5,623 nt of DNA from Opitutaceae bacterium (GCA_005786775.1 SYDD01000377.1:1-5623), one strand, 5' to 3'; shown: positions 1 to 5,623, numbered from the stretch's first letter. Notes: generated by a model not told the origin, from the sequence alone. A program made the numbers and translations.

Positions 1-1263
1 GCCCTGATCGGGAAGTGGCACAACGGCGCGTACTGCCGCGACCTTCTCCCGCCCCGCCGCGGCTTCGACCGCTTCGTCGGCTACGCGAACGGCGGCCAGG
101 ACTACTGGCGCTGGAACCTGCTGCACGACGACGCGGCCTTCCCCCACGACGGACGCTACCTGTCCGACGTGCTCAGCGACGAGGCGAGCCGCTTTGTCCG
201 CGAGCAGCGGGGCCGCCCGCTCGCGCTGTTCCTGGCCCATCCGGCCCCGCACAGCCCGCTGCAGGCGCCGGAACCGCTTGTTGCCAAGTACCGGGCCCGC
301 CTCGGTCCCGGCGCTTCCGAGGCCGTCGCGCTCACCTACGCGATGATCGAGGCGATGGACGCCGGCCTCGGCCGTCTCTTCGAGACCCTGCGCGCCGAGG
401 GCCGCTGGGGGAACACGATCATCGTCTTCACCAGCGACAACGGCCCGGTGCTGCGGCGCGACCCGACGCACGGCCCGCAGCGGCGCTTCAACGGACCGTT
501 CTCCGGCGAGAAGGAGTCCGTGCAGGAGGGAGGCCTCCGGGTGCCGGCGATCGTGGCGTGGCCCGCGGGCTTTCCCGGCGGCCGGGTCGTCGCGACCCCG
601 GTGCACGGTTGCGACTGGCTCCCGACGCTGCTGGCGGCGGCGGGATCACGGCCGTGGGCGGAGGCGCCCCCGTTCGACGGCGCGGACCTCACCCCGCTCC
701 TGCGTGGCGCCCCGGTGCCGGCCCTCGCCGAGCGCGCGCTCTTCTTCCAACGCAACCGCTACGCCCCCGCGGCAGGGGAAAACGCCGCCCTCCGCCGGGG
801 CCGGTGGAAGCTGGTCTGGCCCGGCGACGAGGCCGCGCTGCGCAAGGACGGCGCGCGCGACAACCCCTCCTACCTCCGCGGGCTGGTGCATCCGCATTGG
901 GAGATGCCGCTCGACCGCCAGCTCGATGCGCCCATCCCCGCGCCCCCGCGGCCGCCGCGGCTCCACGACCTCGAGGCAGACCCCGCGGAACAGCGCGACC
1001 TGGCCGCCCGGCATCCGGAACTGGTGGCGGAGCTCGCGGCGCTGCACGCCGCCTGGTTCGCGCGGGTGGAGCCCGAGTGGCGGGCGGCCCGGGAGCGGAT
1101 CCTGGCCCACGATCGAGCCTACTGGCGTGCCCGCCCCGCGCCCGACCCGGCCGCCCTGTTCCGCGATTTCTGGCTCTGGCGCTCCGCCCCGGCGGGCACC
1201 GAGCCCGGCAGCGCTGACCCGCTCCGGGTGTTCCGGGGCTTCTGGACTGAAGGGAACCCATGA
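1..1263 (+). CDS. Sulfatase (family S1, formylglycine type), N-terminus missing
   Basis: The reading frame is open from the first base, so the gene begins to the left; 420 residues and the stop are visible. It is the main body of an alkaline-phosphatase-fold sulfatase, which hydrolyses sulfate esters, usually on glycans. Visible motifs are GKWH (residues 4-7 of the visible part; Lys and His line the active site), PHSPLQAP (about 82-89), the metal-binding Asp-Asn-Gly in 'FTSDNG' (Asp146, Asn147), and 'GEKESVQEGGLRVP' with the sulfate-contacting Lys171. The end of the domain shows the usual 'LHDLEADPAEQRDLA' pattern. The C-x-P-x-R cysteine motif, normally about 50 residues before GKWH, and any signal peptide would lie outside the window. 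The last 70 residues form a Trp- and Arg-rich tail beyond the usual sulfatase core. The stop overlaps the start of the next sulfatase. The sulfatase call is firm; the substrate is unknown. Confidence 0.93.
   Translation, partial: ALIGKWHNGAYCRDLLPPRRGFDRFVGYANGGQDYWRWNLLHDDAAFPHDGRYLSDVLSDEASRFVREQRGRPLALFLAHPAPHSPLQAPEPLVAKYRARLGPGASEAVALTYAMIEAMDAGLGRLFETLRAEGRWGNTIIVFTSDNGPVLRRDPTHGPQRRFNGPFSGEKESVQEGGLRVPAIVAWPAGFPGGRVVATPVHGCDWLPTLLAAAGSRPWAEAPPFDGADLTPLLRGAPVPALAERALFFQRNRYAPAAGENAALRRGRWKLVWPGDEAALRKDGARDNPSYLRGLVHPHWEMPLDRQLDAPIPAPPRPPRLHDLEADPAEQRDLAARHPELVAELAALHAAWFARVEPEWRAARERILAHDRAYWRARPAPDPAALFRDFWLWRSAPAGTEPGSADPLRVFRGFWTEGNP
1249..1256 (+). promoter_or_regulatory. Shine-Dalgarno-like site for the second sulfatase
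   Basis: GAAGGGAA sits a few bases before the ATG at 1260, inside the last codons of the upstream sulfatase. With the ATGA stop/start overlap it supports this ATG and suggests translational coupling of the two sulfatases. Confidence 0.5.
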
Positions 1264-3068
1264 CCGCCCTGCTCCCCCCACGACTTCCCCTCCGCGCGGC
1301 GCTCGGCCTGCTCACCGCGCTGCTGGCCCCGGCCGCCCGGGCCGCCTTCACCCCCGCGGCGCCCCGGCCCAACGTCCTGCTGATCGTCACCGACGATCAG
1401 GGCCCGTGGGATCTGGGCTCCGCGGGCAACCCCCACCTCGACACCCCGCACCTCGACGCCCTCGCGCGGGAAGGCGTGAGCTTCGCCCGTTATTACGTGG
1501 CGCCCGTGTGCTCGCCCACGCGCGCCGGGCTGATGACGGGCCGCTACGCCTTCCGCACCGGGCTCTACAACACGCGCTACGGCGGCGATTCGCTCGCGCT
1601 GGGCGAGGTGACGGTCGCGCAGCTGCTGCGGCAGGCCGGTTACCGCACCGGCCTGTTCGGCAAGTGGCACCTCGGCCGCTACCCCGGCTACCAGCCCCAC
1701 CAGCGCGGCTTCGACGAGTTCCTCGGCCATTACCAGGGCCACATCGAGCGCTACGAGTACGCCGACCAGTTCGTCCACAACGGCCGGCCGGTCACCACGC
1801 GCGGCTACGTCACCGAGCTCGTGACCGATGCGGCGATCGAGTTCATCGACGACACGCGGCGGCGGAGCCCGGCGGCCCCCTTCTTCAGCCTCGTCGCCTA
1901 CAGCGCGCCGCACTCGCCCTACCAGCTCGACACCTCGCACGCGCACCAGCCGAAGGGCGACGCGCAGATCGCCAAGTACCTGCGCCGCGGCCTCGAGCTG
2001 CCGCAGGCGCGCCTCTATGCGATGATCGAGCGCGTCGACGCGAATGTCGGCCGGCTGCTCGAACATCTGGCGCGGACCGGTCTCGCCGGGGACACGGTGG
2101 TGCTGTTCCAGAGCGACAACGGCGGGGTCAGCCGGCACTGGACCGGTGGCTTCCGCGGCTTCAAGGCGCAGGTGTACGAGGGCGGCGTGCGCTCGCCCCT
2201 GCTCGTGCGGTGGCCGGGCCGCTTCCCCGCCGGCGGGGTCGTGCGCGGGCAGGCCTCCCACGTGGACCTTCTGCCGACGCTGTGCGAGCTGGCCGGGGTC
2301 GCGCCCCCCGCCGACCGCCCGATTGACGGCCGCAGCCTCCTTTCGCTCCTGCGGGCCGGCGGTGGCGACCGGCACCAGCCCTTCGTCTACCACTCTTGGA
2401 ACCGCCTCGTCCCCTCGCCCGACACGAACTGGGCGATCAGCGATCAACGCTACAAGTTGGTGGGCCCGTCCGGCACCGCCGGGAAGAAGCAGGCGGAGGG
2501 CTGGCAACTCTTCGACCTCGAGCAAGATCCCGGCGAGCGGACGAACCTCGCCGCCGCCCAGCCCGAGCGGGTGCGGGCCCTCCGGGCCGAATTCCTGCGC
2601 TGGTACGGCGAGGTGACCCGCGGCGTGACGTTTGCGCCCGTCCCGATCCCCGTCGGCCACGTGGAGGCGAACCCGGTCGAACTGCAGCCGAGCTGGGCGC
2701 GGCTCGGCGACGAGCAGGTGCGCTACGTCTTCGAGGCCTACGACTGGGACACGATCGAGGGCTGGTCGCGACCGGGCCAGCACGTCGAATGGCGACTGCT
2801 GGTGGCCCGCGCGGGACGATACGAGCTCGAGGTCGACTACGGGTGCGCGCCGGCCGCCGCCGGCGGCCGCCTCCGGCTGACGGCCGGCGGAAGCGGCGTC
2901 GAACTGACCACCTGGCCCACCGCGACCGCGAACGTGTTCCGGCGCGCGGCGGCCGGCGTGCTGATGTTGCCGGCCGGCCCCGTGACGCTTCGCGCCGAGG
3001 TCGCGGCCGCGCCGCCCGCGGGTGAGCTAATGCGGCTGAACCGCGTCCGTTTGCGGCTGCTCGATTGA
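1260..3068 (+). CDS. Secreted sulfatase (family S1) with C-terminal beta-rich domain
   Basis: Complete protein of 602 residues. A signal peptide is clear: an Arg-containing start, a hydrophobic stretch around residues 13-25, and a likely signal peptidase I cut after ARA at residue 28, so the enzyme should be exported. The sulfatase domain (about 36-455) has 'NVLLIVTDDQG' with metal ligands Asp45 and Asp46, then CSPTR at 84-88. Its Cys84 is the residue converted to formylglycine, followed by the 'AGLMTGR' signature. Further motifs are GKWHLG (134-139), PHSPYQ (217-222), 'QSDNG' with Asp286 and Asn287, and Lys302 before YEGG. All core catalytic residues are therefore present. Residues about 465-602 form an additional domain with alternating beta-like segments, possibly a galactose-binding-like or carbohydrate-binding module; I do not recognise the exact family. 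The start is fixed by the ATGA overlap and the signal peptide. A formylglycine-generating enzyme must be encoded elsewhere. Substrate unknown, probably a sulfated polysaccharide. Confidence 0.95.
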   Translation: MTALLPPRLPLRAALGLLTALLAPAARAAFTPAAPRPNVLLIVTDDQGPWDLGSAGNPHLDTPHLDALAREGVSFARYYVAPVCSPTRAGLMTGRYAFRTGLYNTRYGGDSLALGEVTVAQLLRQAGYRTGLFGKWHLGRYPGYQPHQRGFDEFLGHYQGHIERYEYADQFVHNGRPVTTRGYVTELVTDAAIEFIDDTRRRSPAAPFFSLVAYSAPHSPYQLDTSHAHQPKGDAQIAKYLRRGLELPQARLYAMIERVDANVGRLLEHLARTGLAGDTVVLFQSDNGGVSRHWTGGFRGFKAQVYEGGVRSPLLVRWPGRFPAGGVVRGQASHVDLLPTLCELAGVAPPADRPIDGRSLLSLLRAGGGDRHQPFVYHSWNRLVPSPDTNWAISDQRYKLVGPSGTAGKKQAEGWQLFDLEQDPGERTNLAAAQPERVRALRAEFLRWYGEVTRGVTFAPVPIPVGHVEANPVELQPSWARLGDEQVRYVFEAYDWDTIEGWSRPGQHVEWRLLVARAGRYELEVDYGCAPAAAGGRLRLTAGGSGVELTTWPTATANVFRRAAAGVLMLPAGPVTLRAEVAAAPPAGELMRLNRVRLRLLD

Positions 3069-3337
3069 ATCCCCCGCCGTGGTCCGCCGGCGCCTCGGGG
3101 CCCCGCGAGTTCCTCGTAACCGTGCTGTGGCCCGAGTACGCCGAGGCGGAGGCGCAGGGCGTTTTCGCCGCTCTCCTGGCGGGGAGGCTGGCCGCACGGG
3201 ACCTGCTGGACCGCGCGGTCCTCGGCCGGGCCCGGCTCAGGCGCCGGGCGGGACCACCCGGCGCAGGGTGTAGGTCTCCCCGCCCGCGAGGTCCGCGGGC
3301 CGCAGGGTGGTCCAGGGGTCCCACGGGGCGGCGATGA
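3065..3337 (+). CDS. Possible small unknown protein or gene relic (TTG start)
   Basis: A 90-codon frame begins at a TTG that overlaps the sulfatase stop by four bases (TTGA) and ends inside the convergent SDR gene, about 100 bases past that gene's stop. I do not recognise the product. For the roughly 43 codons from 3107 to 3236, hand counting gives about 86, 49 and 91 percent G+C at codon positions 1, 2 and 3, the pattern of a real gene in GC-rich DNA. The peptide there looks protein-like, with a hydrophobic 'FLVTVLWPEY' and an Ala/Leu-rich stretch that could be helical. Beyond 3239 it turns Arg/Pro/Gly-rich, as expected when reading the wrong strand of the SDR gene. No good Shine-Dalgarno site precedes the TTG. 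It may be a genuine small gene, the remnant of a larger gene cut at the junction, or chance. Confidence 0.28.
   Translation: MNPPPWSAGASGPREFLVTVLWPEYAEAEAQGVFAALLAGRLAARDLLDRAVLGRARLRRRAGPPGAGCRSPRPRGPRAAGWSRGPTGRR
3069..3236. other. Spacer between convergent operons
   Basis: This 168-base stretch separates the stop of the sulfatase block from the stop of the minus-strand SDR. It holds the doubtful small frame described separately, a 10-base palindrome CGGGGCCCCG at 3096-3105, and the palindrome cluster at its right end. No T-run suited to a canonical Rho-independent terminator, no promoter and no RNA gene were seen. Confidence 0.7.
3208..3264. repeat. Cluster of perfect palindromes and inverted repeats at the convergent junction
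   Basis: There is a 14-base perfect palindrome GGACCGCGCGGTCC at 3208-3221. Three bases later comes a 12-base perfect palindrome GCCGGGCCCGGC at 3225-3236. Next, GCCCGGC (3230-3236) can pair with GCCGGGC (3243-3249), with the SDR stop codon in the loop. Finally, GCGCCGGG (3241-3248) can pair with CCCGGCGC (3257-3264). The last two hairpins share bases and exclude each other. The position between two facing operons suggests transcription termination in both directions, but no U-tract follows, so a canonical intrinsic terminator is not shown. GC-rich DNA makes short palindromes more likely, though four in 57 bases is dense. Confidence 0.5.
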
Positions 3338-4040
3338 GCCGGCCGCTGAGCCCGTCGCTGCGCGGCGAGAGGAGCCATTCGACGCAGTCCAACGCGCGCG
3401 CGAGCGGGGCCGGATCGCCGGCGCGCTGGCGCTGCGCGGCGGCGTATTCCGCCTCGCCCGCGACGGTGGGGCCGAGGGCGAGCACCTCCTCCGTCAACCG
3501 GGTGTGGATCGCGCCGGGGGCGAGGGCGTTGATGTCGAGCGGCCGGCCCTGCTCCTCCACGGCGATCGTCTCGACGAGCCGCACGACGGCGGTCTTCGCC
3601 GCGCCGTAGGCGGAGAAGTTCGGCCGCGGCTTGGTGGCGCCGCCGCCGGAGAAGCAGACCACCTTGGCGCGCCGGTCCGCGCGCTCAAGCAGCGGCGCGC
3701 AGGCCCGCAGCGCGAAATACGTGCCGTCGAGGTTCGCGCGGACGGTCTCGCCCCAGCGCACCGGATCGGCGGCAAGGGCGCGGCCGATCTCCCCCTGCAC
3801 GCCCGCGCAGGTGACGAGCGCATCGAGTCCGCCCCAGGCGGCTGCGATCTCTTCCGCGGCGGCGCGCACCGCGAGCCAGTCGGCGACGTCGGCGCGGGTG
3901 GCGCGGAAGCTGGGCCGGGCTGCGGCGAGCGCGGCCTGGTCGGAGCGGGCCAGGCCCCAGATGGAGTGCCCCGCGTCGAGCAGCCGGAGGGCGAGGGCAC
4001 GGCCGATGCCGGTGCTGGAACCGGTGATCAGGACGCGCAT
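3237..4040 (-). CDS. SDR family NAD(P)-dependent oxidoreductase
   Basis: Complete classical short-chain dehydrogenase/reductase of 267 residues, a usual length. The Rossmann glycine motif is TGSSTGIG (6-13), an acidic Asp51-Val follows beta 3, and the NNAG position reads TCAG (77-80). The catalytic tetrad is Asn103, Ser131, Tyr145 and Lys149 (YGAAK), and 'LAPGAIHTRL' (173-182) matches the PG motif after beta 6. Ser131 stands 14 residues before Tyr145, one more than the common spacing, within 'SGGGATKPRPNFSAY'. From memory this segment, and a C-terminus like 'LSGRLIAAPWDPW', is typical of SDRs in surface-polysaccharide clusters; this was not checked. It is the last gene of the minus-strand block, 18 bases after the epimerase, with no obvious Shine-Dalgarno site. 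It probably reduces or oxidises a sugar or keto intermediate made by its neighbours; the substrate is not determined. A fatty-acid type reductase (FabG-like) is a less likely alternative. Confidence 0.9.
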   Translation of the reverse strand: MRVLITGSSTGIGRALALRLLDAGHSIWGLARSDQAALAAARPSFRATRADVADWLAVRAAAEEIAAAWGGLDALVTCAGVQGEIGRALAADPVRWGETVRANLDGTYFALRACAPLLERADRRAKVVCFSGGGATKPRPNFSAYGAAKTAVVRLVETIAVEEQGRPLDINALAPGAIHTRLTEEVLALGPTVAGEAEYAAAQRQRAGDPAPLARALDCVEWLLSPRSDGLSGRLIAAPWDPWTTLRPADLAGGETYTLRRVVPPGA

Positions 4041-4058
4041 CGGGGGGCGGGCCGCCGG

Positions 4059-5072
4059 TCAGCGCCGGCTTTCGTAGACCCAACGGTTGGCTTCCAGCCA
4101 GCGCAGGGTACGGATCACGCCCTGCTCGATCGTGAGGCGCGGTTTCCACCCGGTGGCCTGGATGCGGCGGGTGTCGAGGAAGATGAACGGGTTGTCGCCG
4201 ATCCAGCCGCGGTCGCCGCCGGTGAGATCGAGCCGCGGCGTGAGGCCGAGCGCGGCACAGATAAACCGGATGCTGTCCTTTACCTGCACAAACTCCGGCG
4301 TGCCGAGGTTGTAGATCTGGGTACGGTGGCGGGCGCCCCGGGCCGTGGCGAGGCGGGCGACGTGGAGCATGGCGTCGACGCAGTCCTGCACGTAGAGGTA
4401 GCTCTTACGCTGGGACCCGTCACCGAGCACGCGCAGATGACTGGGGTGGGCGAGCAGCTGCTGGTAAAAATCGAAGACGTGACCGTGCGTGTACCGCTCG
4501 CCGAGAATAGAGACGAAGCGAAAGAGGTAGGCCTCGTCGAGTTGGCCACCCTCGGCATAAGCGGCGATCAGCCCCTCGCCGGCCGCCTTGGAGGCACCGT
4601 AGAGCGAGGTCTGGACCGGAAAGGCATCGTCTTCGGGGGTGGGGCGGTCGGGCGTGACGAGGGCCTCGCCGTAGACCGAGCCGGTAGAGGAAAAAGCGAC
4701 GCGGCGGACGCCGTTGGCGCGCATCGCTTCGAGGACGTTGAACGTCGCGATAGTGTTCTGGTGGAGGTCCTTTTCCGGGTGCGACCAGCCGTCCTTGATG
4801 TCGGCGTTAGCGGCGAGGTGGAAGACGAAGTCAGCCCCGGCCATCGCGGCGCGGAGCGCGGGGAGGTCGAGGTTGTCGCCCTCGACGAGGCGGAACGCCG
4901 GATGGCGTAGGGCGCCCTCAAGGAAGCGGCGCTGACCGGTCGAAAAGTTGTCCCAGCCGGTGACCTGGACTCCGTCGGCCAGCAGACGGTCGACAAGGGT
5001 GGAGCCGATGAAGCCGGCGGCACCGGTGACGAACGCGTGCCGCACGGTCGAGGGCTGGGGGGCCGCCGTCAC
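4059..5072 (-). CDS. NAD-dependent sugar-nucleotide epimerase/dehydratase (GalE-like extended SDR)
   Basis: Complete protein of 337 residues, normal for an extended SDR acting on nucleotide-activated sugars. The N-terminal NAD-binding fold has TGAAGFIG (16-23), Asp41 at the end of beta 2 (adenine ribose contact), a GDN turn at 65-67 and HLAANADI (85-92). The active site is Thr130 in 'FSSTGSVYGE' plus Tyr158 and Lys162 (YGASK). The C-terminal substrate-binding half contains 'RFVSILGERYTHGHVFDF', Arg/Lys/Ser around 222-224, YLYVQD (225-230) and 'DTRRIQATGWKP'. It most resembles UDP-glucose 4-epimerase-like proteins of polysaccharide clusters; a decarboxylase or dehydratase activity cannot be excluded, and the sugar is unknown. 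The start is a GTG whose bases overlap the upstream stop (GTGA). A second GTG nine codons in would also keep the glycine motif but has no ribosome site. Parts of this gene are less GC-rich than the sulfatases. Confidence 0.93.
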   Translation of the reverse strand: MTAAPQPSTVRHAFVTGAAGFIGSTLVDRLLADGVQVTGWDNFSTGQRRFLEGALRHPAFRLVEGDNLDLPALRAAMAGADFVFHLAANADIKDGWSHPEKDLHQNTIATFNVLEAMRANGVRRVAFSSTGSVYGEALVTPDRPTPEDDAFPVQTSLYGASKAAGEGLIAAYAEGGQLDEAYLFRFVSILGERYTHGHVFDFYQQLLAHPSHLRVLGDGSQRKSYLYVQDCVDAMLHVARLATARGARHRTQIYNLGTPEFVQVKDSIRFICAALGLTPRLDLTGGDRGWIGDNPFIFLDTRRIQATGWKPRLTIEQGVIRTLRWLEANRWVYESRR

Positions 5073-5623
5073 TTGAGTAGCATGTCCTTCACCGTCTTGC
5101 CGGCGGGGATCATCGGGAGTACGTGCTCGGTGTAAGGGACGATGATGTCGAGGACGTACGGGCCGTCGTGGTCGAGCATCTCCTGGATGGCCGCGCGGAG
5201 CTCGCTCTTCTTGATCACGCGGCGGCCTTTGACCCCGAAGCCCTCGGCAATCTTGACGAAGTCCGGGTAGAGGCCGGCGGGGTTGTCGGGGCTGCCGACA
5301 TCCGACTCGTCGCCCAGAATGGTATTACCGCGGACGCTGCCGTAGAAGCGGTCCTCCCACTGGACAACCATCCCGAGGTGCTGGTTGTTGAGGATCATCG
5401 CCTTGGCGGCGATGCCCTCGATCTTGCAGGTGGCGAGTTCCTGGACGTTCATCACGAACGAGCCGTCGCCGTCGATGTCGATCACCTGCTTGTCGGGGCA
5501 GGCGACCTTGGCGCCCATGGCTGCCGGGTAGCCGAAGCCCATTGCACCGAGGCCGAGCGAACTGAGGTAGCGGCGGGGCTCGTTGAAGCGGTAAAACTGC
5601 GCCGCCCACATCTGGTGCTGGCC
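5069..5623 (-). CDS. ilvB: Acetolactate (acetohydroxyacid) synthase large subunit, C-terminal 184 residues
   Basis: The gene enters from the right edge, so only its end is visible, about a third of the usual 550-600 residues. The family is thiamine-diphosphate enzymes that join two 2-keto acids in valine, leucine and isoleucine synthesis. The visible part is the ThDP-binding domain: GQHQMWAAQFY (1-11 of the visible part), 'GLGAMGFGYPAAMGAKVA' (24-41), GDGSF (52-56) with the metal-binding Asp53 and the partner Asn-Asn at 79-80, and 'QHLGMVVQWEDRFY' (81-94). The end reads 'GPYVLDIIVPYTEHVLPMIP'. These strings are close to plant-type acetolactate synthases, including a 15-20 residue insertion after DRFY compared with the E. 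coli enzymes. Downstream, where ilvN or ilvC might be expected, lies an overlapping sugar epimerase. A different ThDP enzyme of the same family, acting on a keto sugar, is possible but less likely on sequence. Confidence 0.92.
   Translation of the reverse strand, partial: GQHQMWAAQFYRFNEPRRYLSSLGLGAMGFGYPAAMGAKVACPDKQVIDIDGDGSFVMNVQELATCKIEGIAAKAMILNNQHLGMVVQWEDRFYGSVRGNTILGDESDVGSPDNPAGLYPDFVKIAEGFGVKGRRVIKKSELRAAIQEMLDHDGPYVLDIIVPYTEHVLPMIPAGKTVKDMLLK
5085..5090 (-). promoter_or_regulatory. Shine-Dalgarno-like site for the epimerase start
   Basis: On the minus strand GAAGGA lies 12 bases before the GTG at 5072, inside the last codons of the acetolactate synthase gene. The spacing is longer than ideal. 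With the four-base GTGA overlap it favours initiation by ribosomes finishing the upstream gene. Confidence 0.35.

Noticed and set aside
704..2326. Plus-strand frame of 540 codons running across both sulfatases
   Set aside because: It is a shifted frame of two real genes; the peptide is Arg/Pro/Ala-rich with no motif, while the real frames carry catalytic signatures.
1119..2783. Long open frame of 554 codons on the minus strand opposite the second sulfatase
   Set aside because: It lies antisense to a gene with all sulfatase motifs and reads as Arg/Gly/Ala/Val-rich sequence without a recognisable domain. Long antisense frames are expected in GC-rich genes.
3225..3249. Canonical Rho-independent terminator for either operon
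   Set aside because: Stable GC hairpins are present, but no run of T follows on either strand, so only a possible termination role is claimed.
2437..3378. Minus-strand frame covering the sulfatase end and the spacer
   Set aside because: It is antisense to the sulfatase and shares its right part with the SDR in another frame. It is Arg/Pro-rich and has no recognisable domain.
3504..4910. Long open frame of 468 codons on the plus strand opposite the SDR and epimerase
   Set aside because: It spans two well-supported minus-strand genes and their junction, and its peptide is a low-complexity shadow rich in Gly, Ala, Arg and Glu with no motif.
4059..5045. Shorter epimerase starting at an internal GTG (5045)
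   Set aside because: It would leave a compact N-terminus but has no Shine-Dalgarno site, whereas the GTG at 5072 overlaps the upstream stop in the usual coupling arrangement.

Overview
The window is GC-rich bacterial DNA with two gene blocks that converge near position 3150. The gene content fits the Planctomycetes-Verrucomicrobia-Lentisphaerae group, most likely an Opitutaceae-like verrucomicrobium. Two things point there: tandem secreted Cys-type sulfatases carrying the 'RPNVLLIVTDDQG' opening, and an acetolactate synthase C-terminus of the plant/verrucomicrobial type. This placement comes from protein style, not from a marker gene, and is an inference.

Plus strand, 1-3068: two family S1 (formylglycine) sulfatases lie head to tail and overlap by four bases (ATGA). 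The first is cut by the left edge of the window and lacks its N-terminus and catalytic cysteine. The second is complete, with a signal peptide, the CSPTR maturation motif and an extra C-terminal beta-rich domain of about 135 residues. Together they look like part of a locus that removes sulfate groups from an external sulfated polysaccharide. No glycoside hydrolase, transporter or sulfatase-maturing enzyme is in view, so the glycan cannot be named.

Junction, 3069-3236: a 168-base spacer separates the convergent blocks. It holds a short plus-strand reading frame with coding-like base periodicity (a small gene or a gene relic). At its right end is a cluster of perfect palindromes and inverted repeats that runs into the end of the neighbouring gene.

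Minus strand, 5623-3237 (read right to left): the C-terminal 184 residues of an acetolactate synthase large subunit (ilvB type), then an NAD-dependent sugar-nucleotide epimerase/dehydratase overlapping it by GTGA, then after 18 bases a classical short-chain dehydrogenase/reductase (SDR). The tight packing suggests one operon. The epimerase and SDR resemble enzymes of surface-polysaccharide or nucleotide-sugar synthesis. Coupling them to an acetolactate synthase, with no ilvN or ilvC next to it, is the most unusual arrangement here. Either a housekeeping ilvB has been joined to a sugar operon, or the ThDP enzyme works on a sugar substrate. Both remain open. No tRNA, rRNA, CRISPR array or insertion sequence was seen, and the promoters of both blocks lie outside the window.
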